A stretch of 6,884 bases of DNA. Origin: CAZHFA01 sp964534945 (GTDB lineage Bacteria; Bdellovibrionota_C; UBA2361; CAKMMH01). The notes beneath the pieces were generated by a model that made no database searches, was not told the DNA's origin, and saw nothing but the letters and a program-made list of their open reading frames with translations. Each line of letters opens with the position of its first letter. Positions within the stretch are counted from its first letter, which is position 1. The stretch lies in assembly GCA_964534945.1 (NCBI GenBank), contig CAZHSB010000066.1:1-6884 (forward strand), written 5' to 3'. The translations under genes and the position numbers were made by a program. Positions 1 to 6,649 of the stretch are shown here, piece by piece.

Positions 1-30
1 AAAAATTCAAAAATAAAGGAGGTGCCTACC

Positions 31-55
31 AAAAAAGTGCATGTCCTGTAATTTT
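31..55. repeat. 25-bp direct repeat, left copy
   Basis: This non-coding sequence is six A residues, then GTGCATGTCC, then TGTAATTTT. It recurs without mismatch and in the same orientation at 6573-6597, on the far side of all four genes. The identity ends sharply, with C at 56 here and T at 6598 in the other copy. A match of 25 bases is far beyond chance for two spacers about 6.5 kb apart, even in AT-rich DNA, because the core GTGCATGTCCTG is not low-complexity. No transposase or long inverted ends accompany it. A dispersed intergenic repeat is the simplest reading; its function is unknown. Confidence 0.75.
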
Positions 56-80
56 CTCTGTAATTTTCTGTAATTTTTCT
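46..80. repeat. Short tandem repeat of CTGTAATTTT
   Basis: CTGTAATTTT occurs three times, at 46-55, 58-67 and 68-77. The first two copies are 12-bp units (CTGTAATTTTCT) head to tail, and the third follows at a 10-bp step. The first unit forms the right half of the 25-bp repeat at 31-55. The matching copy at 6573-6597 has only one unit, so the extra units probably arose by local slippage or duplication. There is no coding potential here. Confidence 0.7.
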
Positions 81-224
81 TTCAGTAATATGAAATAAAA
101 AAACGAATATTAGCATATCAAAAAATTTACTATCATTAAAAACAATCAAAAGCCGTATTTTAAAAAGATAAAATAATTGGTAAAATTTTAAAAAATTAAT
201 ACAAAGATACGGAGATTTAACAAA

Positions 225-1685
225 ATGCAAAAAATTTTAATATCAGATCTTATGGAAGAAAGCCAAGTAAAGTTTGGCACAAGCGGCGCAAGAGGGTTGG
301 CAGAAAATATAACAGATAGAGTGGCATGTATTTATACAAAAGGTTTTTTGCAATATTTGGAAAATATAAATATAAGAAAAGGCAATGTGGCAATAGCAGG
401 AGATTTACGTCCAAGTACTCCCCGTATTATGCATGCAGTTGCAAAAGCAGTTAAAGATTGTGGTTGGACACCAATTGGCGGAGAGTTTGTTCCATCTCCT
501 TGCGTGGCGCTATATGGAATAGAAAATAAAATTCCTGCGATAATGGTAACGGGAAGTCATATTCCAGACGATCGAAATGGGATAAAATATAATATTCCAA
601 CAGGAGAAATATTAAAAGAAGATGAAATCGGTATCAAAAGCCAAGAAGTTTCTTATGACGAAGAATTATTTTTAAATAACGAATTAAGAAATAAAGACGA
701 AAAATTATTAAATCCAAATGATGCTTTTAAAAATTTATATATTGATAGATTTTTAAAAACGTTTCCTTCAAATTTTTTAGAGGGAAGGACAATCGTGTTT
801 TATGAACAATCTGCAGTTGGTAGAGATATAATCCCATTTATATATGAAAAATTAGGAGCAAAAGTTTTTAAAGTTAAAAGATCAGAAAAATTTATCCCTG
901 TAGATACAGAGGCCGTAAGAGGCGAAGACATGGCTCTTGCTGTAGAATTATCAAAAAAATTTAAACCTGATATTATTGTTAGCACTGACGGAGATAGCGA
1001 TAGACCACTTGTTTTTGATGAAAATGGAAAATGGATTCCTGGGGATATTTTAGGAGTTTTGACGTCAAAATTTTTAGGAGCAACGGGAGTATGCGCACCC
1101 GTTTCTGTAAATAGTGTTTTGGAAACATCTCAAATTTTTCAAACAATAAAAAGAACAAAGATTGGTTCTCCTTATGTAATAAAAGCAATGCAAGAATTGG
1201 AAAATAGTGGAATCTTAAATGTCGTTGGTTATGAGGCAAACGGAGGATTTTTACAGGGAAGCAATGTTGAGATAAGTGGAAAAATTTTAAAGGCATTACC
1301 AACAAGAGATGCAGTAATTGTACAATTAGCTTCACTGTCGTTATCTAAAAATATTCCGCTTTCAAAGGTCGTGTCATCTTTAAATGCAAGATGTGCCATA
1401 AGTGATAGAGTAAAAAATTTTGACACAAAAAAAAGTAGTAATATTTTAAAAACTTTTATAGCAGATGTTTCGGTATTAAAAGAAAAATGTGATTTTTTAA
1501 AATCATCGATTCAAAAAGTAGACACAACTGATGGGCTAAGAATATATTTTGATAGTGGAGAAATTGTTCATTTAAGACCGTCAGGAAATGCACCTGAGTT
1601 TAGATGCTATGTTGAGGCACAAAAGGAACAAGATGCAAAAAATCTGCTAAATAACATGATTAAGATTATGGAAGAATGGAAATAA
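225..1685 (+). CDS. Phosphomannomutase/phosphoglucomutase-family protein
   Basis: A 486-residue alpha-D-phosphohexomutase that should move phosphate between C6 and C1 of a hexose phosphate (mannose or glucose) in the cytoplasm, feeding nucleotide-sugar and polysaccharide synthesis. All four family sites are visible. An N-terminal GTSGARG loop lies at residues 18-24. The phosphoserine loop is TGSHIP, with S111 as the likely catalytic serine; it differs from the common TASHNP. The metal-binding loop is DGDSDR at 255-260. The sugar-specificity loop is GYEANGGF at 335-342, and the C-terminal phosphate-binding loop is RPSGNAPEFR at 451-460. The length is normal for the family. The ATG at 225 has GGAG at 211-214, ten bases upstream. 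The stop lies 244 bp before hydB, so the gene is probably transcribed separately. Substrate preference cannot be read from the sequence; the EANGG form of the sugar loop hints at a ManB-like subgroup. The family call is secure; mannose versus glucose is not. Confidence 0.9.
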   Translation: MQKILISDLMEESQVKFGTSGARGLAENITDRVACIYTKGFLQYLENINIRKGNVAIAGDLRPSTPRIMHAVAKAVKDCGWTPIGGEFVPSPCVALYGIENKIPAIMVTGSHIPDDRNGIKYNIPTGEILKEDEIGIKSQEVSYDEELFLNNELRNKDEKLLNPNDAFKNLYIDRFLKTFPSNFLEGRTIVFYEQSAVGRDIIPFIYEKLGAKVFKVKRSEKFIPVDTEAVRGEDMALAVELSKKFKPDIIVSTDGDSDRPLVFDENGKWIPGDILGVLTSKFLGATGVCAPVSVNSVLETSQIFQTIKRTKIGSPYVIKAMQELENSGILNVVGYEANGGFLQGSNVEISGKILKALPTRDAVIVQLASLSLSKNIPLSKVVSSLNARCAISDRVKNFDTKKSSNILKTFIADVSVLKEKCDFLKSSIQKVDTTDGLRIYFDSGEIVHLRPSGNAPEFRCYVEAQKEQDAKNLLNNMIKIMEEWK

Positions 1686-1817
1686 TTTTAGGGTAGGCTT
1701 TTTATAATAGATGAACAAAGAAGTTATTTTTTGCTACTACTGTAACAGTTATATAAAAAGATGAAATCCTTAAATCCAATTTACCAAAGTTTCTATATTT
1801 TTATATTTTAAAAATTA

Positions 1818-1826
1818 TGGTATAAA
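1818..1826 (+). promoter_or_regulatory. Possible extended -10 promoter for hydBAC
   Basis: TGG followed by TATAAA fits an extended -10 element (TGnTATAAT). It is the best sigma-70-like match in the spacer between the mutase and hydB. No good -35 box lies 17 bp upstream, where the sequence is TTTTTA, though extended -10 promoters can do without one. Initiation near 1833 would give a leader of roughly 97 nt containing the GC hairpin and purine-rich tract described separately. AT-rich spacers produce such matches by chance, so this is tentative. Confidence 0.3.
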
Positions 1827-1846
1827 AGCAACTGTATCTTTTAGTA

Positions 1847-1858
1847 GGCGTTATCGCC
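1847..1858 (+). other. Small GC hairpin in the hydB leader
   Basis: GGCG-TTAT-CGCC forms a perfect four-pair all-GC stem with a four-base loop. It stands out in a spacer that is otherwise almost all A and T. A T-rich tract follows only about 17 bases later (1875-1887), too far for a standard intrinsic terminator. It lies between the candidate -10 element and the purine-rich tract before hydB. It may be a leader structure or a weak end for mutase read-through; the sequence does not decide. Confidence 0.35.
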
Positions 1859-1887
1859 AAAAATCTTAAAAAAGTTTTTTCTTTTTT

Positions 1888-1900
1888 AGGAGAGGGTGAG
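1888..1900 (+). promoter_or_regulatory. Displaced Shine-Dalgarno-like tract before hydB
   Basis: The tract AGGAGAGGGTGAG is the strongest Shine-Dalgarno-like sequence in the window, yet it does not sit at a normal distance from hydB. GGAG (1889-1892) ends 25 bases before the in-frame TTG at 1918 and 37 bases before the ATG at 1930. A TGA at 1915-1917 closes the hydB frame, so no earlier start exists. A GTG at 1896 in another frame opens only a 19-codon reading frame that ends inside hydB, and it is too close to GGAG to be convincing. Confidence 0.3.
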
Positions 1901-1929
1901 TTTTACATTAATATTGATTGGTTATAATT

Positions 1930-4104
1930 ATGCAAGAAGTGATAAAAAAATATGAAGAAATGGTTAAAACCATTAATGATAAGAAAAACGAAAAAAAATA
2001 TTCTGAAAAGACAATAATTCAAGTCGGTTCTGCTACATGCGAAAACGCAGCAGGTGCACAAGATGTTTACAGAGAATTTGAAAAACACATAGAAAGCTCT
2101 GGAAGAAATGATATCATCTTAAAACATGTCGGTTGCACAGGACGTTGTAGTAGAGAGCCAATTGTCGGAGTTATATCTCCTAATAAAATGGCTGTAAAAT
2201 ACGAATTAGTTGATGCAGAAAAAGTTCATAAGATTTTTATTGAACATGTTTTAAATGGAAATATTGTTCAGGATTGTCTTTTAGGAAGTGGAGAATCGTT
2301 GGCTAAAAATTATCAAATATTTTTCTGCCAAGGAAGAAATTGTGGAGCTTGTAAGGAAGCATCAGCTCTTTTTGATTATTGCCAAGAAAAAGTTAATGCA
2401 TTAACTGATAAAAAAGTTGAAGTTTTAAAGACGCATTGTTTCGGCGCATGCACAGTAAATGATAGAAAAGGTCGAGTAAGCGTGTTGGTTCGTCCATCAA
2501 ATGTTGCTTATTCAGTTTCTAGCAAAGAAGACATTGATCTTTTAATAAAGGAACAAATTCAAGGTGGAAAAGTTGTTGAGTCGCTAGAGATAAAAAGAGA
2601 TCCAATAGATTATAAATTTTTAGAGCTTTATGGAGACTTAGAGTTCTTTAGTAAACAAAGTCGTATTGCATTAAGAAATGCAGGAATAGTAGATCCTGAA
2701 TCTTTAGATGAATATGTGGAGTTTAATGGTTTTTCATCTCTTGCAAAAGTTTTAGATGGCGCAGACCCACAAGCAGTTATTGATAAAATAACAGAGTCAA
2801 AACTTCGTGGTCGTGGAGGCGGTGGATTTCCTACAGGTAGAAAATGGCAGTTTGGAAAAGATGCAAAGGGTGACATTAAATATATAATTTGCAATGCAGA
2901 TGAGGGAGATCCAGGGGCTTTTATGGATCGATCAATGCTAGAAAGTGATCCTTTTTCAATAGTCGAAGGAATGATTATCGGTGGATATTGTATGGGCGCA
3001 AATAAAGGGTTCCTTTATATTCGTGCAGAATATCCAATGGCTATTGATAGAATTGATAACGCAATTAAAAAATGTAGGGAAGCAGGACTTCTTGGAAAGA
3101 ATATTTTAAATTCTGGTTTTGATTTTGATCTAGAAATTAGATTGGGAGCGGGAGCATTTGTTTGTGGTGAGGAAACTGCTCTTATAAATTCAATCGAGGG
3201 AAAAAGAGGGCAACCTCGTCTTCGTCCTCCATTTCCTGCGAATAAAGGGCTTTGGGGAAGACCAACAGTTATCAATAATGTAGAGACTTGGGCGAATATT
3301 CCTGCAATATTGCAATTTGGCCCAACTTGGTTTGCAAATATTGGAATTGAAAAATCAGGTGGTACTAAAGTTTTTGCTTTGGCTGGAAAGGTAAACCATA
3401 CAGGCCTTGTTGAAGTTCCAATGGGAACAACATTAAGAGATATTGTTTACGGTATCGGTGGTGGAATTCCTAATGGTAAAAAATTAAAAGCAATTCAAAC
3501 TGGAGGTCCTGCAGGTGGTTGTATTCCGATTGATTTAATTGATACTCCTGTTGATTATGATTCTCTTATGAAGCTTGGTTCTATTATGGGATCTGGTGGA
3601 ATGATTGTAATGGACGAAACAGATTGTATGGTTGATATCGCAAAATTCTTTTTAACTTTTATACAAGATGAATCTTGTGGAAAGTGCACGCCTTGTAGAG
3701 AGGGCACAAAAAGAATGTTAGAAATTTTAGAAAAAATTACTGACGGAAGAGGTACTGAGGAAGATTTAGAAAAGCTTGAAAGATTGGCTCATTTAGTTCA
3801 AAAAGCGTCTGTTTGTGGGCTTGGAAAAGCTGCTCCAAATCCAGTTTTAAGTACATTGAAACATTTTAAAGATGAATATTTAGCGCATGTTCGTGATAAA
3901 AAATGTCCTGCAGGAAAATGTAAGAAATTAATTACATATTCGATTTCTGATAAATGTAAAGGTTGTACAGCTTGTGCAAGGCAATGTCCTGTAAATGCAA
4001 TTTCTGGCACACCTAAAGGTCAGCATACAATTGATCCAAAAGTATGTATCAAATGTGGACGTTGTTTTGATGTTTGTAAGTTTGGAGCGGTTAATAAGAA
4101 TTAA
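1930..4104 (+). CDS. hydB: HydB/HndC-type NAD(P)H-binding hydrogenase subunit with extra N-terminal ferredoxin domain
   Basis: A 724-residue flavoprotein subunit of a soluble multimeric [FeFe] hydrogenase, passing electrons between NAD(P)H and iron-sulfur clusters. Two thioredoxin-like [2Fe-2S] domains come first. Domain 1 (about 28-125) has C37, C69 and C73. Domain 2 (about 128-217) has C133, C138, C170 and C174, the full C-x4-C plus C-x3-C set. The NuoF core follows: FMN loop GRGGGGFPTG (294-303), NADEGDPGAF (322-331), the GAGAFVCGEETAL segment (406-418), and an SLBB-like region near 479-530. A [4Fe-4S] site uses C583, C586, C589 and C629. The C-terminus has CPAGKC (659-664) and two ferredoxin motifs (C676-C686 and C706-C716). 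It is about 100 residues longer than the 626-residue T. maritima HydB, accounted for by the extra domain. An in-frame TTG at 1918 would add four residues; ATG is preferred, although neither start has a well-placed Shine-Dalgarno site. hydA follows after 51 bp. Confidence 0.93.
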   Translation: MQEVIKKYEEMVKTINDKKNEKKYSEKTIIQVGSATCENAAGAQDVYREFEKHIESSGRNDIILKHVGCTGRCSREPIVGVISPNKMAVKYELVDAEKVHKIFIEHVLNGNIVQDCLLGSGESLAKNYQIFFCQGRNCGACKEASALFDYCQEKVNALTDKKVEVLKTHCFGACTVNDRKGRVSVLVRPSNVAYSVSSKEDIDLLIKEQIQGGKVVESLEIKRDPIDYKFLELYGDLEFFSKQSRIALRNAGIVDPESLDEYVEFNGFSSLAKVLDGADPQAVIDKITESKLRGRGGGGFPTGRKWQFGKDAKGDIKYIICNADEGDPGAFMDRSMLESDPFSIVEGMIIGGYCMGANKGFLYIRAEYPMAIDRIDNAIKKCREAGLLGKNILNSGFDFDLEIRLGAGAFVCGEETALINSIEGKRGQPRLRPPFPANKGLWGRPTVINNVETWANIPAILQFGPTWFANIGIEKSGGTKVFALAGKVNHTGLVEVPMGTTLRDIVYGIGGGIPNGKKLKAIQTGGPAGGCIPIDLIDTPVDYDSLMKLGSIMGSGGMIVMDETDCMVDIAKFFLTFIQDESCGKCTPCREGTKRMLEILEKITDGRGTEEDLEKLERLAHLVQKASVCGLGKAAPNPVLSTLKHFKDEYLAHVRDKKCPAGKCKKLITYSISDKCKGCTACARQCPVNAISGTPKGQHTIDPKVCIKCGRCFDVCKFGAVNKN

Positions 4105-4155
4105 AATTTAATTTTTAAGATTTTTAGTTTTTAACTTTTTTAAAGATGTAAGAAT

Positions 4156-5919
4156 ATGAGTGATGAAAAAATAATAAATTTAGTAATCGATGGAGAAAAT
4201 ATTTCTGTTCCTGAGGGAACTACGATTATGGACGCGGCAGAAAAAATAGGAATACATATTCCTAGACTTTGTTATCATCCTGATTTTAGTTTGGAAGGAT
4301 CTTGTAGAGTTTGTATTGTGGAAGTTGAGGGAGTTCCTTTTTATATGACTTCTTGTTCTACGCAAGTTACTGAGGGGATGAAAGTAAAAACAAATAGTCC
4401 ACAAATAAGACAAGCAAGACGAGATATTATTGAGTTAATATTAGATAATCACCCACAAGATTGCCAAACTTGTAAAAGAAGTGGAACTTGTGAGCTTCAA
4501 GATTTAGCTTATGCGTATGGAATTGATAAGAGATTATTTGCAGGTGCTAAAAAGAATTTTCCAATAGACAATTCAAGTAAATCAATAGTAAGAGAACCAA
4601 ATAAATGTATTTTATGTAATCGTTGTGTTCGAGTTTGCGCGCAAGTACAAGGCGTAAATAATTTAAGTCAACAAAAACGAGGAATGAATACAGAAGTTGG
4701 ACCGTGCTCTTTAAGGAAAATGGATGATTCTGTTTGTATTCAATGTGGACAATGTATAAATGTTTGTCCAACTGCGGCTTTAAGAGAGCAAGACGGGACG
4801 GAAGCTGTTTGGAAAGCTTTGGCGGATCCAACAAAACATGTTGTTGTTCATACGGCTCCTTCAATTCGTGCTGCAATCGGAGAGGGGTTTGGCCATGAAC
4901 CTGGAACAAATCAAACTGCAAAAATGGTAACAGCTTTAAGAAGATTAGGTTTTGCAAAAGTTTTTGATACTAACTTCACGGCTGACTTAACGATTATGGA
5001 AGAGGCTACTGAGCTTTTGCATAGAATAAAAAATGGCGGAGTCCTTCCATTACTAACGAGTTGTTCGCCTGGGTGGATTAATTTTTTAGAAAAATTTTAT
5101 CCAGAAATGATACCAAATACTTCGACTTGCAAATCTCCAATGGGAATGATGTCAACGCTTTTAAAGACATATTATGCGGAGAAAATAGGAGTAAAGCCTG
5201 AAGATATTTTTGTGGTAGCAGTCATGCCGTGTGTTGCTAAGAAGTATGAAGCTTCAAGACCTGAGCATTTCTTAAAAGAGGGAGTTCCATTTACGGATGC
5301 AGTTCTTACTACAAGAGAGCTTGTGTACATGATTAAATGTTATGGAATAGACTTTAATTCGCTTCCAGACGGAGAGTTCGATAATCCATTAGGAGAAAGT
5401 TCTGGTGCTGCTGATATTTTTGGTTCGACAGGTGGTGTTATGGAAGCTGCGTTAAGAACAGCTTATGAAGTGTTAACAGGAAAGAATTTAGATCATGTTG
5501 AGTTTGAATCTGTTAGGGCAGTTGAAGGGTTAAGAGAAAAAGAGATAGATATTGATGGGACTAAAATTAGAGTTGCTGTAGCAAATGGTCTTAATAATGC
5601 AAAGACAATTTTAGAAAAAGTTAAAAAGGGAGAAGAACAATTTCATGTAATTGAGATTATGGCTTGTCCTGGAGGTTGTGTTTGCGGTGGTGGTCAGCCA
5701 CATCCACCAAAGGGTTGGAAAGTATTAGATCAAAAATTAAGGGCTGCAAGAGCAGGCGCTTTATATACGATAGATAGTAATAAGAAATTAAGAAAGTCTC
5801 ATGAAAATGAATCTATCAAAAAATTGTATAAAGAATATTTAGGAGAGCCTGGATGTGAAAAGGCTCATCATTTGTTGCATACTAGTTATAGTGCAAAACT
5901 TCCAAGGGGAGTTAAGTAA
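4156..5919 (+). CDS. hydA: [FeFe] hydrogenase catalytic subunit HydA/HndD
   Basis: A 587-residue cytoplasmic enzyme that reversibly reduces protons to H2 at the H-cluster. From the N-terminus, a plant-type [2Fe-2S] domain uses C39, C50, C53 and C67. A His-ligated [4Fe-4S] site uses H99, C103, C106 and C112. A two-cluster ferredoxin domain has C151/154/157/161 and C194/197/200/204. In the H-domain, motif 1 is TSCSPGW (C303), motif 2 is MPCVAKK (C359) and motif 3 is MACPGGCVCGGGQP (C504, C508); these four cysteines should hold the H-cluster. STCKSP at 323-328 lies between motifs 1 and 2. A small-subunit-type tail ends in GEPGCEKAHHLLHTSY. The layout and length match HndD and clostridial M3 enzymes; the extra C-terminal domain of T. 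maritima HydA is absent. S304 stands where Clostridium pasteurianum CpI has proton-transfer Cys299. The ATG at 4156 has only a weak Shine-Dalgarno site, so translation may depend on coupling to hydB. No maturase gene is in the window. Confidence 0.96.
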   Translation: MSDEKIINLVIDGENISVPEGTTIMDAAEKIGIHIPRLCYHPDFSLEGSCRVCIVEVEGVPFYMTSCSTQVTEGMKVKTNSPQIRQARRDIIELILDNHPQDCQTCKRSGTCELQDLAYAYGIDKRLFAGAKKNFPIDNSSKSIVREPNKCILCNRCVRVCAQVQGVNNLSQQKRGMNTEVGPCSLRKMDDSVCIQCGQCINVCPTAALREQDGTEAVWKALADPTKHVVVHTAPSIRAAIGEGFGHEPGTNQTAKMVTALRRLGFAKVFDTNFTADLTIMEEATELLHRIKNGGVLPLLTSCSPGWINFLEKFYPEMIPNTSTCKSPMGMMSTLLKTYYAEKIGVKPEDIFVVAVMPCVAKKYEASRPEHFLKEGVPFTDAVLTTRELVYMIKCYGIDFNSLPDGEFDNPLGESSGAADIFGSTGGVMEAALRTAYEVLTGKNLDHVEFESVRAVEGLREKEIDIDGTKIRVAVANGLNNAKTILEKVKKGEEQFHVIEIMACPGGCVCGGGQPHPPKGWKVLDQKLRAARAGALYTIDSNKKLRKSHENESIKKLYKEYLGEPGCEKAHHLLHTSYSAKLPRGVK

Positions 5920-5967
5920 GATAGTAAGCATTAGAAGTGATGTTTATTTGTAAAAGAGTATAGAGTT

Positions 5968-5974
5968 AAAGGAG
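5968..5974 (+). promoter_or_regulatory. Shine-Dalgarno site of hydC
   Basis: AAAGGAG stands six bases before the ATG at 5981 and fixes the hydC start. It is the only near-consensus, correctly spaced site in the operon; hydB and hydA lack one. Confidence 0.75.
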
Positions 5975-5980
5975 TATTAA

Positions 5981-6538
5981 ATGGCTTGTAAAGGAAAATG
6001 TTGCTGTGGTTGTACAGATAATATAGATAGTGTCTTGGCATCTGCAAAGGCAAATTTGACAGAAGAGATAGTAAATAAAATAAATGATGCTAAAGCAAAT
6101 GAAGAATTTCCAGATAGTCAACTTATAGCGGTTTTGCATATGGTACAAAATCATTATGGGTATGTTGGCGAGCAACATATTGATGCAGTATCGCAACTTT
6201 TAGGTGTGCCTTCTTCAAAAGTTTCTGGTGTTGCAACATTTTATCATTATTTTAGAATGACGCCACGAGGCAAGCACATGATAAATATTTGTCTTGGGAC
6301 GGCTTGTTATGTGAAAGGTGCAGAGCTTGTTTTGAAAGCAATTCAAGATTATTTAGGAATTGAAGTTGGAGAAACAACAGGAGATGGAGTTTTTACTTTA
6401 GAAGTTGCTAGATGTATTGGTTGTTGTGGATTGGCACCCGTAATGATGATTGATGGAAAGGTTTTTGGACCACTAACTCCAGAAAAAATTCCCGCAATTC
6501 TTTCTGAATATCAAAAAGGTGCAGAAAAGACAGCATAA
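5981..6538 (+). CDS. hydC: NuoE-like [2Fe-2S] hydrogenase subunit HydC/HndA
   Basis: A 185-residue thioredoxin-like [2Fe-2S] protein, the small electron-transfer partner of HydB in NAD(P)-linked [FeFe] hydrogenases and the counterpart of complex I NuoE. A helical region (about 15-85) leads to the family segment SGVATFYHYF. The cluster ligands are C104 and C109 in CLGTACYVKGA and C145 and C149 in CIGCCGLAPVM. The VFGPLTPEKI segment near the C-terminus is also typical. The length is slightly above the usual 155-170 residues because of a cysteine-dense start, MACKGKCCCGCTDN, with cysteines at 3, 7, 8, 9 and 11. A strong Shine-Dalgarno site six bases before this ATG supports including that extension. 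The gene lies 61 bp after hydA and is the last of the operon. The order B-A-C differs from the more usual arrangement with the NuoE-like gene first. No clear intrinsic terminator follows. Confidence 0.94.
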   Translation: MACKGKCCCGCTDNIDSVLASAKANLTEEIVNKINDAKANEEFPDSQLIAVLHMVQNHYGYVGEQHIDAVSQLLGVPSSKVSGVATFYHYFRMTPRGKHMINICLGTACYVKGAELVLKAIQDYLGIEVGETTGDGVFTLEVARCIGCCGLAPVMMIDGKVFGPLTPEKIPAILSEYQKGAEKTA

Positions 6539-6572
6539 GATTTTTTAAGAAAGATTAATCATAAAAAAATTA

Positions 6573-6597
6573 AAAAAAGTGCATGTCCTGTAATTTT
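6573..6597. repeat. 25-bp direct repeat, right copy
   Basis: This is an exact second copy of the sequence at 31-55, in the same orientation, starting 34 bases after the hydC stop. Here it carries only one CTGTAATTTT unit and is followed by GGGAGGGTACC (6603-6613). The left copy is preceded by the loosely similar GGAGGTGCCTACC (18-30). The two copies bracket the mutase and hydBAC. Confidence 0.75.
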
Positions 6598-6649
6598 TTA
6601 TTGGGAGGGTACCTTTTTTATAAATAATTTTGTGTGAAACTAAAAATTT

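Noticed and set aside
46..80. CRISPR-like array
   Set aside because: The units are 10-12 bp, directly abutting and without spacers, so this is a simple tandem repeat.
979..1335. 118-codon minus-strand open frame inside the mutase gene
   Set aside because: It lies wholly antisense to a gene with intact family motifs. The peptide is Leu/His-rich with no recognisable domain; it is a shadow frame.
1739..1749. ACTGTAACAGT palindrome in the mutase-hydB spacer
   Set aside because: It is a short inverted repeat with an odd centre and only one copy, and it does not sit on a recognisable promoter. It is within chance expectation.
1923..1928. TATAAT directly before the hydB ATG
   Set aside because: It would place transcription initiation inside the coding sequence. 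The nearest -35-like TTTACA (1902-1907) is only 15 bp away. A chance match in AT-rich sequence is more likely.
1896..1955. Possible 19-codon leader peptide starting at GTG 1896
   Set aside because: GGAG is only three bases from the GTG, the peptide has no codon run suggestive of attenuation, and the frame overlaps the hydB start. Support is too weak.
4547..4957. 136-codon minus-strand open frame inside hydA
   Set aside because: It is antisense to the ferredoxin and H-domain region of hydA, and no motif is visible in the peptide. It is a shadow frame.
6539..6572. Intrinsic terminator right after hydC
   Set aside because: T and A runs are present but no GC-rich stem precedes them. The first solid hairpin (6652-6670) is over 100 bases from the stop and is not followed by a T run on the + strand. 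Read on the minus strand it is followed by TAAAATTTTT, so it could only suit a leftward transcript.
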